This document shows positions 1 to 5,814 of a stretch of 17,716 bases of DNA, piece after piece. A program made the translations under genes and the position numbers. The notes beneath the pieces were generated by a model. The model made no database searches. It saw only the letters and a list, made by a program, of their open reading frames with translations, and was not told the origin of the DNA. Position 1 is the stretch's first letter. Every line of letters starts with the position of its first letter. The DNA is taken from the NCBI GenBank assembly GCA_018725275.1, contig QLUC01000021.1, positions 1-17,716 on the forward strand, written 5' to 3'. The stretch comes from Bacillota bacterium. Its GTDB lineage: Bacteria > Bacillota > UBA994.

Positions 1-27
1 CTCTGCCTGCTTCTGACGCTTAGCCAT
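1..27 (-). CDS. feoB: Probable FeoB, N-terminal fragment (runs off window)
   Basis: Only nine codons are present, reading MAKRQKQAE, starting at an ATG at 27-25 and leaving the window at base 1. The start overlaps the end of feoA (stop at 22-20) by 8 bases, which is typical of translationally coupled feoA-feoB, and a GAAGG motif lies about 9 bases upstream. FeoB is the membrane GTPase ferrous iron transporter. The identity rests on the overlap with feoA and a basic N-terminus that is compatible with FeoB. No G-protein motif falls inside the window, so this is an inference from context. Confidence 0.5.
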
Positions 28-256
28 GTTTTTTGACCTTCGCCTTCTCTACGACTATTTGCTCGGTAAGGTTCCTCCCGAGGGCGTAGCGCATTAAACC
101 GCGGCGCAGGACGATGGGCCCCTTAGGCAAGACTTCTTCTACGCAAACTTGGCTTCCTTCAGCAATACCAAAACGTATGGCTTGCGCCCGCACTAGGTCG
201 CTCTTAATGCCCTTAATGATGACCACATCGCCCTTGCGTAAATCGCTCATCCTCAT
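20..256 (-). CDS. feoA: FeoA-domain protein (ferrous iron transport accessory)
   Basis: The 78-residue product is the usual FeoA size and reads as a single SH3-like FeoA domain. It opens with a DLRKGDVVIIKGI segment, then the AIRFGIAEGSQVCV segment typical of the family, then LRRGLMRYALGRNL near the C-terminus. FeoA is a small cytoplasmic protein that supports FeoB-mediated Fe(II) uptake. A GGGGGG run about 7 bases upstream supports the first ATG. A second in-frame ATG two codons later (MSDLRKG) is an alternative start. A minus-strand promoter with an overlapping Fur-box-like dyad lies about 100 bases upstream, and a probable feoB overlaps the 3' end. The gene is therefore likely the first of an iron-repressed feoAB operon. 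Confidence 0.88.
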   Translation of the reverse strand: MRMSDLRKGDVVIIKGIKSDLVRAQAIRFGIAEGSQVCVEEVLPKGPIVLRRGLMRYALGRNLTEQIVVEKAKVKKHG

Positions 257-349
257 GTTGCATCCCCCCGTTAATCATGTAGAAAATACCTATTAAGGCC
301 GATGTGCGCATAATCACAACCTGGCTGTGCGCAGGAGTGCAGCTGATAT

Positions 350-364
350 TGACAATCATAGTCA
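350..364. promoter_or_regulatory. Fur-box-like dyad at the feoA promoter
   Basis: TGACAATCATAGTCA matches the 7-1-7 Fur consensus TGATAATNATTATCA at 11 of 14 defined positions. It lies between the -10 and the predicted start site of feoA, where a bound repressor would block polymerase. Fur control of feoAB is well established in other bacteria. Binding here is inferred, and other Fur-family proteins (PerR, Zur) use related sites. Confidence 0.5.
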
Positions 365-392
365 TTATATTCCGCTCTGCGCCAAAAATCAA
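364..392 (-). promoter_or_regulatory. Promoter of feoA
   Basis: On the minus strand a TTGATT -35 (392-387) and a perfect TATAAT -10 (369-364) are separated by 17 bases. This predicts a transcript start near 357 and a leader of about 100 bases before feoA. It starts just downstream of the ZIP gene's terminator hairpin, so the two transcription units are separated. Confidence 0.65.
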
Positions 393-393
393 C

Positions 394-433
394 AAAAAAC
401 CGACCCACCATCCATGAGGTGTAGGTCGGTTTT
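394..433 (-). terminator. Rho-independent terminator of the ZIP gene
   Basis: Inverted arms AAAACCGACC (396-405) and GGTCGGTTTT (424-433) form a 10-bp stem. Read on the minus strand, the stem runs into a T-rich tail (the A run at 394-399). It lies 44 bases past the ZIP transporter stop codon. Confidence 0.8.
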
Positions 434-476
434 AGGTAAGTGATTATTAAGGCGTTGCCCAAGGCGTGAGCGTCAG

Positions 477-1280
477 CTACAAAACCAGCACTAGGCTGAC
501 GGCCATGACCGCCATGCCGGTGACCAACCCATAGATAGATAGGTGGTGCTCGCCGTATTTTGCGGCAGCGGGCAACAGTTGATCTAGAGATACAAAGACC
601 ATAATCCCCGCCACGAACGCAAAGAGTACGCCGAAGGTCAGTTCGTTAAAGAGGCGTCCTAAAAGCAAAAATCCGACTATCGCCCCCAGCGGCTCCGATA
701 GCCCTGACGCAAACGAATAGAGAAACGCCTTTTTCTTATCCCCAGTCGCATAATAAATGGGAATAGACACGGCTATGCCTTCTGGAATGTTGTGTATGGC
801 GATGGCTATGGCGATAGACAGGCCCAAGCGAGGATCATAGATGGCCGCGGTGAAAGTCGCCAACCCTTCCGGAAAGTTGTGTATCGCTATGGCCAACGCC
901 GTTAGCACGCCCATGCGGAGCAGCCCCGCCCTATCGCGATTATCCCCAAGCTCCTCGACTTTGCGCATGGTATGGGGATTGACTGGGGAGGGAACCAACT
1001 TGTCAATAATGCCGATGAGTAGCATGCCACTAAAGAACGCCACTATGGCCCACCCTGTACCAGCCCTCTCGCCAAGGGCCGCTACTAGGGACTCCTGTCC
1101 CTTAGGGAGAATTTCAACAAAGCTGACATAGATCATTACCCCAGCTGAAAAACCCAAGGCTATAGATAAGAATTTTGCGTCCGTCTTCTTGGTGAAAAAA
1201 GCGAGGGCGCTGCCAACGCCGGTGGCCAACCCAGCAAACAAAGTCAAACCAAAGGCGAACCAAACATTTTGCATATCCAT
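477..1280 (-). CDS. ZIP family divalent metal transporter (ZupT-like)
   Basis: This 267-residue integral membrane protein has the eight-helix ZIP layout. The two signature metal-site helices are visible: HNFPEG at residues 134-139 and HNIPEG at 163-168. ZIP proteins import Zn(II), Fe(II), Mn(II) or similar ions into the cytosol; the sequence does not fix which. The central variable loop (about residues 95-115) is short and lacks the histidine-rich stretch seen in some ZIPs. The ATG follows a GGAGG site by 6 bases. The gene is a single transcription unit with its own candidate promoter and a clear terminator. It lies next to feoA, which fits a metal-acquisition neighbourhood but does not prove iron as its substrate. 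Confidence 0.93.
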   Translation of the reverse strand: MDMQNVWFAFGLTLFAGLATGVGSALAFFTKKTDAKFLSIALGFSAGVMIYVSFVEILPKGQESLVAALGERAGTGWAIVAFFSGMLLIGIIDKLVPSPVNPHTMRKVEELGDNRDRAGLLRMGVLTALAIAIHNFPEGLATFTAAIYDPRLGLSIAIAIAIHNIPEGIAVSIPIYYATGDKKKAFLYSFASGLSEPLGAIVGFLLLGRLFNELTFGVLFAFVAGIMVFVSLDQLLPAAAKYGEHHLSIYGLVTGMAVMAVSLVLVL

Positions 1281-1364
1281 TTTATTCCTCCGTTCAAGGC
1301 TACGCGGGCCTATCCACAGCGTCCCACTAGCACGCTGCTCTCACCCTCCTAGCTACACCACCAT

Positions 1365-1392
1365 TTTATCGCCCGCGGCCTTGTACCGTCAA
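1365..1392 (-). promoter_or_regulatory. Candidate promoter of the ZIP gene
   Basis: TTGACG (1392-1387) and GATAAA (1370-1365) are spaced by 16 bases on the minus strand, giving a leader of about 78 bases. A dyad CAGCGT-N9-ACGCTG (1318-1338) lies in that leader but has no T-tract, so it is not an obvious terminator. No known metal riboswitch was recognised here. Confidence 0.4.
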
Positions 1393-1406
1393 TAACCTTG
1401 TCCTGA

Positions 1407-2168
1407 TTAAATTTGGGCGCTAGAACCACAGTCAGGGCAGTCGGTGTCGCGGAGCACCTCTACAACTTCAAAAGACATCGCCAGAGCGTCAAATATGAGC
1501 AAACGATTTACCAAGAGGTCCCCCAGCCCGAGCAAGTACTTGATGGTCTCAGACGCTTGTATGCAGGCCGCTAGTCCCGGAATCGCCCCTAAGACGCCAA
1601 GCTCAAAGGTTGTCTTGGCTGAAGGAGCGGGGGGCTCGCGAAATACGCAGCGCAAACACGGCCCCTGATTCGGCAGTATGGTCATCACGCGCCCGGCCAT
1701 AGAGAGCACGGCGGCATGTATAAATGGTTTGTTGGCTACCAGACAGGCTTTATTTAAGACAAATCGACTGGGAAAATTATCTGTAGCATCGACGACTAAG
1801 TCGTATTGGCTCACCAAGTCCGCCGCGTTTTCTGCTGTTACGGAGCAATGATGGGTGACCACATGGCAGTCAGGGTTTAAGGCCACCAATTTGTCCGCCG
1901 CCGAAACAACTTTTGGACGACCAATATCAGCGGTAAAATGCAATATCTGCCGCTGCAGGTTCGAGAGTTCCACCACGTCGCTATCTGCTATACCCAGCCT
2001 CCCGATGCCCGCAGCCGCGAGATAGTAGGCGGCGGGGGAGCCAAGCCCCCCCGCACCGACGACCAATACCGAGGATTGCAGCAATTTGAGTTGGCCCTCA
2101 TCCCCTACCCCAGGCAGTTGAGTATTCCTGTGGTAACGCTTTATTTGCAGAGGAGATAGCGTGCTCAT
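1407..2168 (-). CDS. ThiF/MoeB/HesA family adenylyltransferase (E1-like)
   Basis: The product (253 residues from ATG) is an E1-like enzyme that would adenylate the C-terminal glycine of a ThiS/MoaD-type sulfur carrier. Visible motifs, in numbering from this ATG, are GAGGLGSP (about 38-45) for ATP binding, ELSNLQRQ (about 67-74), DATDNF (about 127-132), and paired CxxC motifs at about C171/C174 and C244/C247 for structural zinc. A GTG three bases upstream shares one base with the preceding stop, but GGAGG spacing favours this ATG. Where MoeB and ThiF usually have a conserved cysteine just before GVLG, this protein has Thr (TTFELGVLG). It is the last gene of the aor-moaD-thiF operon, so its partner is very likely the adjacent Gly-Gly-ending MoaD-like protein. 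Confidence 0.88.
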   Translation of the reverse strand: MSTLSPLQIKRYHRNTQLPGVGDEGQLKLLQSSVLVVGAGGLGSPAAYYLAAAGIGRLGIADSDVVELSNLQRQILHFTADIGRPKVVSAADKLVALNPDCHVVTHHCSVTAENAADLVSQYDLVVDATDNFPSRFVLNKACLVANKPFIHAAVLSMAGRVMTILPNQGPCLRCVFREPPAPSAKTTFELGVLGAIPGLAACIQASETIKYLLGLGDLLVNRLLIFDALAMSFEVVEVLRDTDCPDCGSSAQI

Positions 2169-2170
2169 CA

Positions 2171-2407
2171 CTAGCCTCCGCCTACAGGAGGGAAAAGCGA
2201 CACCCTGTCTTTGTCTTGCAGGCGGTAGTCAAGCTCCTTATGCCGCCCATTGACCAAGGCCGAGGTAACTTCGGCTGGGGGTATACCGAAGCGATGAAGC
2301 AAGTCGGCGATGGTCAACGTACCGTCAATGGCGACTGTAGTCATCTCCCCATGCCGCACGCCGACATACTTCTCCAAACCAGTGTAAACCCTAAGTTCAA
2401 TGTGCAT
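2171..2407 (-). CDS. MoaD/ThiS family sulfur-carrier protein, GGG C-terminus
   Basis: This 78-residue beta-grasp protein ends in FPPVGGG, the exposed diglycine tail needed for adenylation and thiocarboxylate formation. The family core is visible: an RVYTGL strand, an ADLLHRFGIP helix, and a final DKDRVSLFPP segment. It sits 32 bases after the aor stop, and its own stop overlaps the thiF-like start region, so the three genes are co-transcribed. In this setting it probably donates sulfur for the pyranopterin dithiolene of the tungsten/molybdenum cofactor used by the upstream oxidoreductase. A role in another thiolation pathway cannot be excluded. A G-rich stretch just before the ATG serves as ribosome binding site, though it is less clean than others in the window. 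Confidence 0.88.
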   Translation of the reverse strand: MHIELRVYTGLEKYVGVRHGEMTTVAIDGTLTIADLLHRFGIPPAEVTSALVNGRHKELDYRLQDKDRVSLFPPVGGG

Positions 2408-2439
2408 TGCCCCACCCCGCCTCTATCGTCTACTAGGCG

Positions 2440-4170
2440 CTACTTCTCGAAAACAGAGTCTAGGTCCGCGTCACTGATATCAAAGACCGTGTTATGCGGA
2501 GCCAGCTTGTCGGTGTAGAAAAACTCCGGCAGGCGGTCGTCTGCCTTGGTGAAACCAGCTGCGGTGTTGAAGGCTAACTCAGTTTTTAATATGCTCTGCC
2601 CAAGGGCAACCACATCGTTCACAGTCAAGTCAATTCCGTACTGGGCATTAATCATCTCCACTATGGTGGGTAGCCCTTCGGGATTATCTAAGACGGGGAA
2701 GGCCACAAAAAGGCAGAGACCCGTAGCATCAATGGCCGCTGTCGCCACCTGCAAGTTGCGTGATAACTCAACCTGACCCTCGGCCTTGGTGGGGTCGACA
2801 AAACCGCCCACCTTGAGAATATTGGCCGTCACTGCATAGCCGGCAGTGTGATCTGCGCCCATGGGGCTGGTGGCGTAAGTGACCCCCTGCCCCTTGCAGG
2901 ACCTAGGATCATAGGCCGGTAAGCCTTGCCCCTTAACGGTCGGCACACGGGTCACGCCGTAGGCCTTGCCGGTAAAAGCCGCTCCATTGCCGAGGATGCG
3001 ACCGGCGGGAGTACCCATGGCCACTTCGCTGAGGGCAGAGATGGCGGCTTCGCCATCACCAAAGGCAATGGTACCAGACTCCATCAAGACCCCTAAGGCT
3101 ACCCCGGCTTCGATGGTGTCAAGCCCGGTGTCATTACATATGTAGTTGAGCTTAGCGATGGTATCGAGGTCCTTGATGTCGAGGTTAGGACCGAAAGCCC
3201 AGGCGGTTTCGTATTCTACCGGCGAACACACCTTGCCATCGGGCATGGGATAGGCGTTAGAACAGCGGATGACACAACCGGGATGACAAGCATGAGCCAC
3301 TTGCCCGCCGCGCGCTTTAGCCGCCGCCGCCAAGGCCTCCCCACCAACCTCATTAGCATGCTCGTAGCGACCGATGTTGCTAAAATTCCTCACCGGCAGC
3401 GTACCCGCCTCGTTAATGACATTCATCAAGACGTTGGTGCCAAAATTAGGGAGCCCAGTCCCCGTGACGGGGTGTTCAAGCAAAATCTTGGCAAATTTCT
3501 TTGCCGCTATAGAAAATTTCTCCTTGTCCTTAACCGGCACTCCGAAAGTGGTCGGCGAGTCGATGACAATGGCCTTTAACCGCTTAGAACCAAGCACCGC
3601 CCCAAGGCCTCCCCGACCGGCATAACGGCTGGAATTACCGTCGCCATCGTTGGTGGCCACCCCCGCACCGGCGAGCATCATCTCTCCGGCTGGTCCATTG
3701 CAAATAACTCCAACCTTGCTGCCAAATCGCTCGCGCATCAGAGCAGTTACCTCGTATGTCCCCTTGCCGGCCAGTTCATCGGCCGCCAGCACCTCAGCAC
3801 CACTCTGGGAGACCCTGGCGATATAGGTCTTTTTGTCATCCGGCATGCCCTCAACTACGATGGCCTTAATGCCCAGGCTGGCAATCTTCTGCGAACATAT
3901 CCCTCCGGCGTTGGCTTCCTTGATGCCCCCAGTCAGAGGACTTTTGCCGCCAAAAGATAGGCGGCCGGAAGAGGGGGCATTGGTCCCCGTGAGTAGCCCA
4001 GGGGCGATAACCAACTTGTTAAATTCGCGCAAGGCATGACACTGTGGTGGCACCTCGTCTAGTAGGAGCTGCGAAGTCAGAGCGCGTCCGCCGAGTGGCA
4101 GGTACTTCTCCGGCACATCTTCAAACTTTGCCTCGAGGGTCGACATGTTCAGACGCAACAACTTGGGCAT
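2440..4170 (-). CDS. Aldehyde:ferredoxin oxidoreductase family tungsten/molybdenum enzyme
   Basis: The 576-residue product is close to the usual AOR size. The N-terminal domain contains APSSGRLSFGGKSPLTGG (about 65-82). GRGGLGAVLGSKRLKAI lies at about 186-202. Three cysteines of the [4Fe-4S] site are at C295, C299 and C303, followed by NDTGLD (346-351). The late DATGLC motif (481-486) supplies pterin contacts and the fourth cysteine. The cysteine spacing is CxxxCxxxC, not the CxxCxxxC of Pyrococcus AOR, and the GADHTAG stretch (438-444) resembles the YdhV-like branch. Such enzymes oxidise aldehydes or reduce acids with ferredoxin in the cytoplasm; the substrate here is unknown. A GAGGAGG site lies about 9 bases before the ATG. 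It heads an operon with a sulfur carrier and an E1-like enzyme. Confidence 0.93.
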   Translation of the reverse strand: MPKLLRLNMSTLEAKFEDVPEKYLPLGGRALTSQLLLDEVPPQCHALREFNKLVIAPGLLTGTNAPSSGRLSFGGKSPLTGGIKEANAGGICSQKIASLGIKAIVVEGMPDDKKTYIARVSQSGAEVLAADELAGKGTYEVTALMRERFGSKVGVICNGPAGEMMLAGAGVATNDGDGNSSRYAGRGGLGAVLGSKRLKAIVIDSPTTFGVPVKDKEKFSIAAKKFAKILLEHPVTGTGLPNFGTNVLMNVINEAGTLPVRNFSNIGRYEHANEVGGEALAAAAKARGGQVAHACHPGCVIRCSNAYPMPDGKVCSPVEYETAWAFGPNLDIKDLDTIAKLNYICNDTGLDTIEAGVALGVLMESGTIAFGDGEAAISALSEVAMGTPAGRILGNGAAFTGKAYGVTRVPTVKGQGLPAYDPRSCKGQGVTYATSPMGADHTAGYAVTANILKVGGFVDPTKAEGQVELSRNLQVATAAIDATGLCLFVAFPVLDNPEGLPTIVEMINAQYGIDLTVNDVVALGQSILKTELAFNTAAGFTKADDRLPEFFYTDKLAPHNTVFDISDADLDSVFEK

Positions 4171-4214
4171 CAGTCACAACCTCCTCGTATTTTTTGATAC
4201 TTCCTCCTTATACT

Positions 4215-4243
4215 ATTCTATGAGATGCAAAATCTTCCTTCAA
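4215..4243 (-). promoter_or_regulatory. Candidate promoter of the aor operon
   Basis: On the minus strand TTGAAG (4243-4238) and TAGAAT (4220-4215) are separated by exactly 17 bases, predicting transcription start about 40 bases upstream of the aor ATG. A second purine-rich GGAGGAA stretch lies between the promoter and the real ribosome binding site. Confidence 0.5.
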
Positions 4244-4275
4244 AGAAAGACTTAAATATTCACAATATACGCAAT

Positions 4276-4304
4276 AAAAAAAGAGGGAGGAAAAAACACC
4301 TCCC
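4276..4304 (-). terminator. Terminator-like hairpin facing the aor promoter
   Basis: GGGAGG (4285-4290) and CCTCCC (4299-4304) form a 6-bp stem. Read on the minus strand it is followed by a T-rich tract (A run 4276-4282). No minus-strand gene lies immediately upstream, so it would stop antisense or read-through transcripts entering from the 4.4-5.8 kb region before they reach aor. On the plus strand it falls in the leader of the divergent MoaD-like gene. Confidence 0.45.
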
Positions 4305-4359
4305 CAGAGAACTTTAGGATGGAGAAAAAAAGAGGCTGCCAAAAGATGGGGGTGCGAGA

Positions 4360-4668
4360 ATGGGGACCATCGAGCTAAGGTATTTTTCTACTCTGCAAGA
4401 AGTGATGAGCGAGCGCGGCTTTGCCTACCCCGCAAGTTACGAGGTCGGCCAGGGCATGACTATCAGAGCATTGCTCGCTGACCTCAACCTCGGCGCTACA
4501 GAGGTCGAGGCCGTCATGCAAAACGGCAAGGTACAGGGTTTGGACACCTATATAATGCCAGGGGACCGAGTGGCCCTCGTTCCCCCCGGGACCCCCGGCC
4601 CCTATCGCGTTATGCTCGGCATAAGGAGCTGTCCTGAAGGGACGGAGGAACGCGACAGACAGGATTGA
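4360..4668 (+). CDS. ThiS/MoaD-like protein lacking diglycine, 3' end altered by mobile element
   Basis: The 102-residue product opens with a MoaD-type strand (IELRYFSTLQEV) and keeps the PGDRVALVPPG core, but continues as TPGPYRVMLGIRS instead of ending in Gly-Gly. Residues 91-102 (CPEGTEERDRQD) are encoded inside the left inverted repeat of the adjacent transposase element, so the natural C-terminus was probably near residues 87-90 plus a few now lost. It is divergent from aor, which already has a canonical MoaD-like partner, so this may be a second non-carrier paralogue or a degraded gene. GGGGGTG 7 bases upstream supports the ATG. I know of no certain function for the GTPGPYR type of tail. 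Membership of the ThiS/MoaD fold is moderately secure; activity is not. Confidence 0.65.
   Translation: MGTIELRYFSTLQEVMSERGFAYPASYEVGQGMTIRALLADLNLGATEVEAVMQNGKVQGLDTYIMPGDRVALVPPGTPGPYRVMLGIRSCPEGTEERDRQD
4630..4657 (+). repeat. Left terminal inverted repeat of the Y1 element
   Basis: This 28-base arm matches the reverse complement of 5460-5487, with mismatches only at arm positions 6, 9 and 21. It carries the GGGACGG core shared with the REP copies near 14.9 and 16.3 kb. It supplies the last codons of the upstream MoaD-like ORF. Confidence 0.8.
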
Positions 4669-4700
4669 CACACCATCAATATTGGAAGGGGTGCAAAAAC

Positions 4701-5459
4701 ATGTCACGCACTGCAAGACGCAGAAGTGCTTCGGGGATCCATCATGTCATGGCCAGGGGTCTTAACAAACAAGACATTTTCCTAGACAAGGATGACCGGT
4801 TCAGGTATCTCAAGACTTTGGCCGCTGTAAAAGAAAAAACAGGCATTAAGGTCTACGCCTACTGCCTGATGTCTAATCATGTTCACTTGCTGTTGTCCGA
4901 GGGGCAAGAGACAGTGGGCGATGTGATGAAGAGGATGGGCTCGTCATACGTGCTCTGGTACAACCACAAGTACGAGCGCTTAGGCTATCTCTTCCAGGAC
5001 AGATTCCGTAGCGAGCCCGTGGAAACGCGGGAAGACCTAGTGGCGGTAGTACGCTATATCCATCAGAATCCGGTAGAGGCTGGCCTTGCAGCCGACAGCT
5101 CACACTATGTCTGGAGCAGTTTTCTGGCCTATGCCTCAGGTAAAGAGCACGAGCCTGGCTTAACTGATACCACACATGTCCTCGATGCCTTTGGCAGTTT
5201 GGATCAGTTTATTACATCACATCGCAAGCCCTGTGAGCGGCCCTTTGTCGAAGCAAATTATCAGAGTCGCGCTACCCCTAGGCAGATTCTGGCGGTGGCC
5301 AATCGAATACTGCGGGATCGCCCTCTGGAGTCTCTCAAGACCATGGGCGCAGAGGATCGCAACCGCTTTCTCCGTGAGTTGAAGGCGGTGCCGGGGACGA
5401 GCTATGCCCAAATCGCCTCTTTGGTGGGACTAAGTAAGAAAATGGTGGAGAGAGCCTGA
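4701..5459 (+). CDS. REP-associated Y1 (HUH) transposase
   Basis: The 252-residue product has the RAYT/TnpA-REP layout. GIHHVMARG near the N-terminus is followed by NHVHLLL with the metal-binding HUH pair (H60, H62). Next come SSYVLWYNHKYERLGYLF with candidate catalytic tyrosines (Y83/Y87) and the RYIHQNPVEAG signature (119-128). The C-terminal 90 residues end in a helix-turn-helix-like segment (SYAQIASLVGLSKKMVERA). Such enzymes nick and join single-stranded DNA at REP-type palindromes. The ATG at 4701 is preceded by GGAAGGGG at about 9 bases. An upstream TTG at 4665 in the same frame is less likely because it lacks a site. The gene appears intact and lies inside matching inverted repeats. 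Chromosomal REP copies in this window may be its substrates. Confidence 0.9.
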   Translation: MSRTARRRSASGIHHVMARGLNKQDIFLDKDDRFRYLKTLAAVKEKTGIKVYAYCLMSNHVHLLLSEGQETVGDVMKRMGSSYVLWYNHKYERLGYLFQDRFRSEPVETREDLVAVVRYIHQNPVEAGLAADSSHYVWSSFLAYASGKEHEPGLTDTTHVLDAFGSLDQFITSHRKPCERPFVEANYQSRATPRQILAVANRILRDRPLESLKTMGAEDRNRFLRELKAVPGTSYAQIASLVGLSKKMVERA

Positions 5460-5487
5460 TGTCGCGATCCTCCGTCCCCTCGGGACA
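5460..5487 (-). repeat. Right terminal inverted repeat of the Y1 element
   Basis: This is the partner of 4630-4657. It begins at the base after the transposase TGA and contains a perfect GTCCC-N3-GGGAC hairpin. It ends just before the stop codon of the DUF156 regulator on the other strand. Confidence 0.8.
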
Positions 5488-5493
5488 CTCCCG

Positions 5494-5784
5494 TTAGGAC
5501 AGTTTCCCCAGATACTTTTTGGCGTGGGTTATAGCTTCGTCTGTGCTCACACCCTGCTCGACGGCTTGGCGAATGGCACTCTCTAGGAGACAGGCGACCA
5601 TATTCAAACCGACCTGCTCCACGGCGGCTTTTAAGGCAGCGACTTGGGTGACGATGTCCTCGCAGCTTCTCTTTTCATCGAGCATGCGCTGTATGCCGCG
5701 CGCCTGCCCTTCGATGCGGCGCAGGCGACTCTGTAAGTCAGGCGTCGCCTTTTCTAAAGTCTCGGGGTAAACGGTGTCCTTCAT
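5494..5784 (-). CDS. DUF156 (CsoR/FrmR/CstR family) transcriptional regulator
   Basis: This is a 96-residue all-helical protein of the usual family size. LQSRLRRIEGQARGIQRMLDE and CEDIVTQVAALKAAVEQVG are the typical helices 1 and 2. One conserved cysteine is present (C41). The residues expected 25 and 29 positions later (His/Cys of copper sensors, Cys of persulfide sensors) are Leu66 and Ala70, and the only other cysteine is C65, one residue earlier. Copper sensing in the classic way is therefore doubtful. The ATG at 5784 is preceded by GGAGG with 8 bases spacing; an upstream GTG overlaps that site. It is the last gene of the trx operon. A CsoR-type palindrome lies at the promoter of that operon, so autoregulation is likely. 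Family assignment is secure; the inducer is unknown. Confidence 0.9.
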   Translation of the reverse strand: MKDTVYPETLEKATPDLQSRLRRIEGQARGIQRMLDEKRSCEDIVTQVAALKAAVEQVGLNMVACLLESAIRQAVEQGVSTDEAITHAKKYLGKLS

Positions 5785-5814
5785 TCTCTTTACCTCCACA
5801 ATGGGCGATAATTA

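Larger units (their letters stand above)
4630..5487. mobile_element. REP/Y1-transposase element with 28-bp inverted repeats
   Basis: The element is bounded by imperfect inverted repeats at 4630-4657 and 5460-5487 (25 of 28 positions identical), and its only gene is a Y1 transposase. Each repeat contains a small palindrome of the GTCC...GGAC type beside a GGGACGGAGGA core. No target duplication is seen, as expected for HUH single-strand transposition. The left repeat lies inside the end of the MoaD-like ORF, and the right repeat ends 7 bases from the stop of the DUF156 gene. The boundaries are the limits of the inverted-repeat match, not proven insertion points. Confidence 0.75.

Noticed and set aside
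1318..1338. CAGCGT-N9-ACGCTG dyad as a terminator of the thiF operon
   Set aside because: It has no T-tract and lies in the leader downstream of the ZIP promoter, so termination there is unsupported.
2169..2171. GTG start of the ThiF-like protein
   Set aside because: It overlaps the preceding stop and sits only 3 bases from GGAGG, while the next ATG has a 6-base spacing.
4375..4716. 113-codon minus-strand open frame over the MoaD-like gene
   Set aside because: It is antisense to the MoaD-like gene and the inverted repeat, has no ribosome binding site, and shows no family features.
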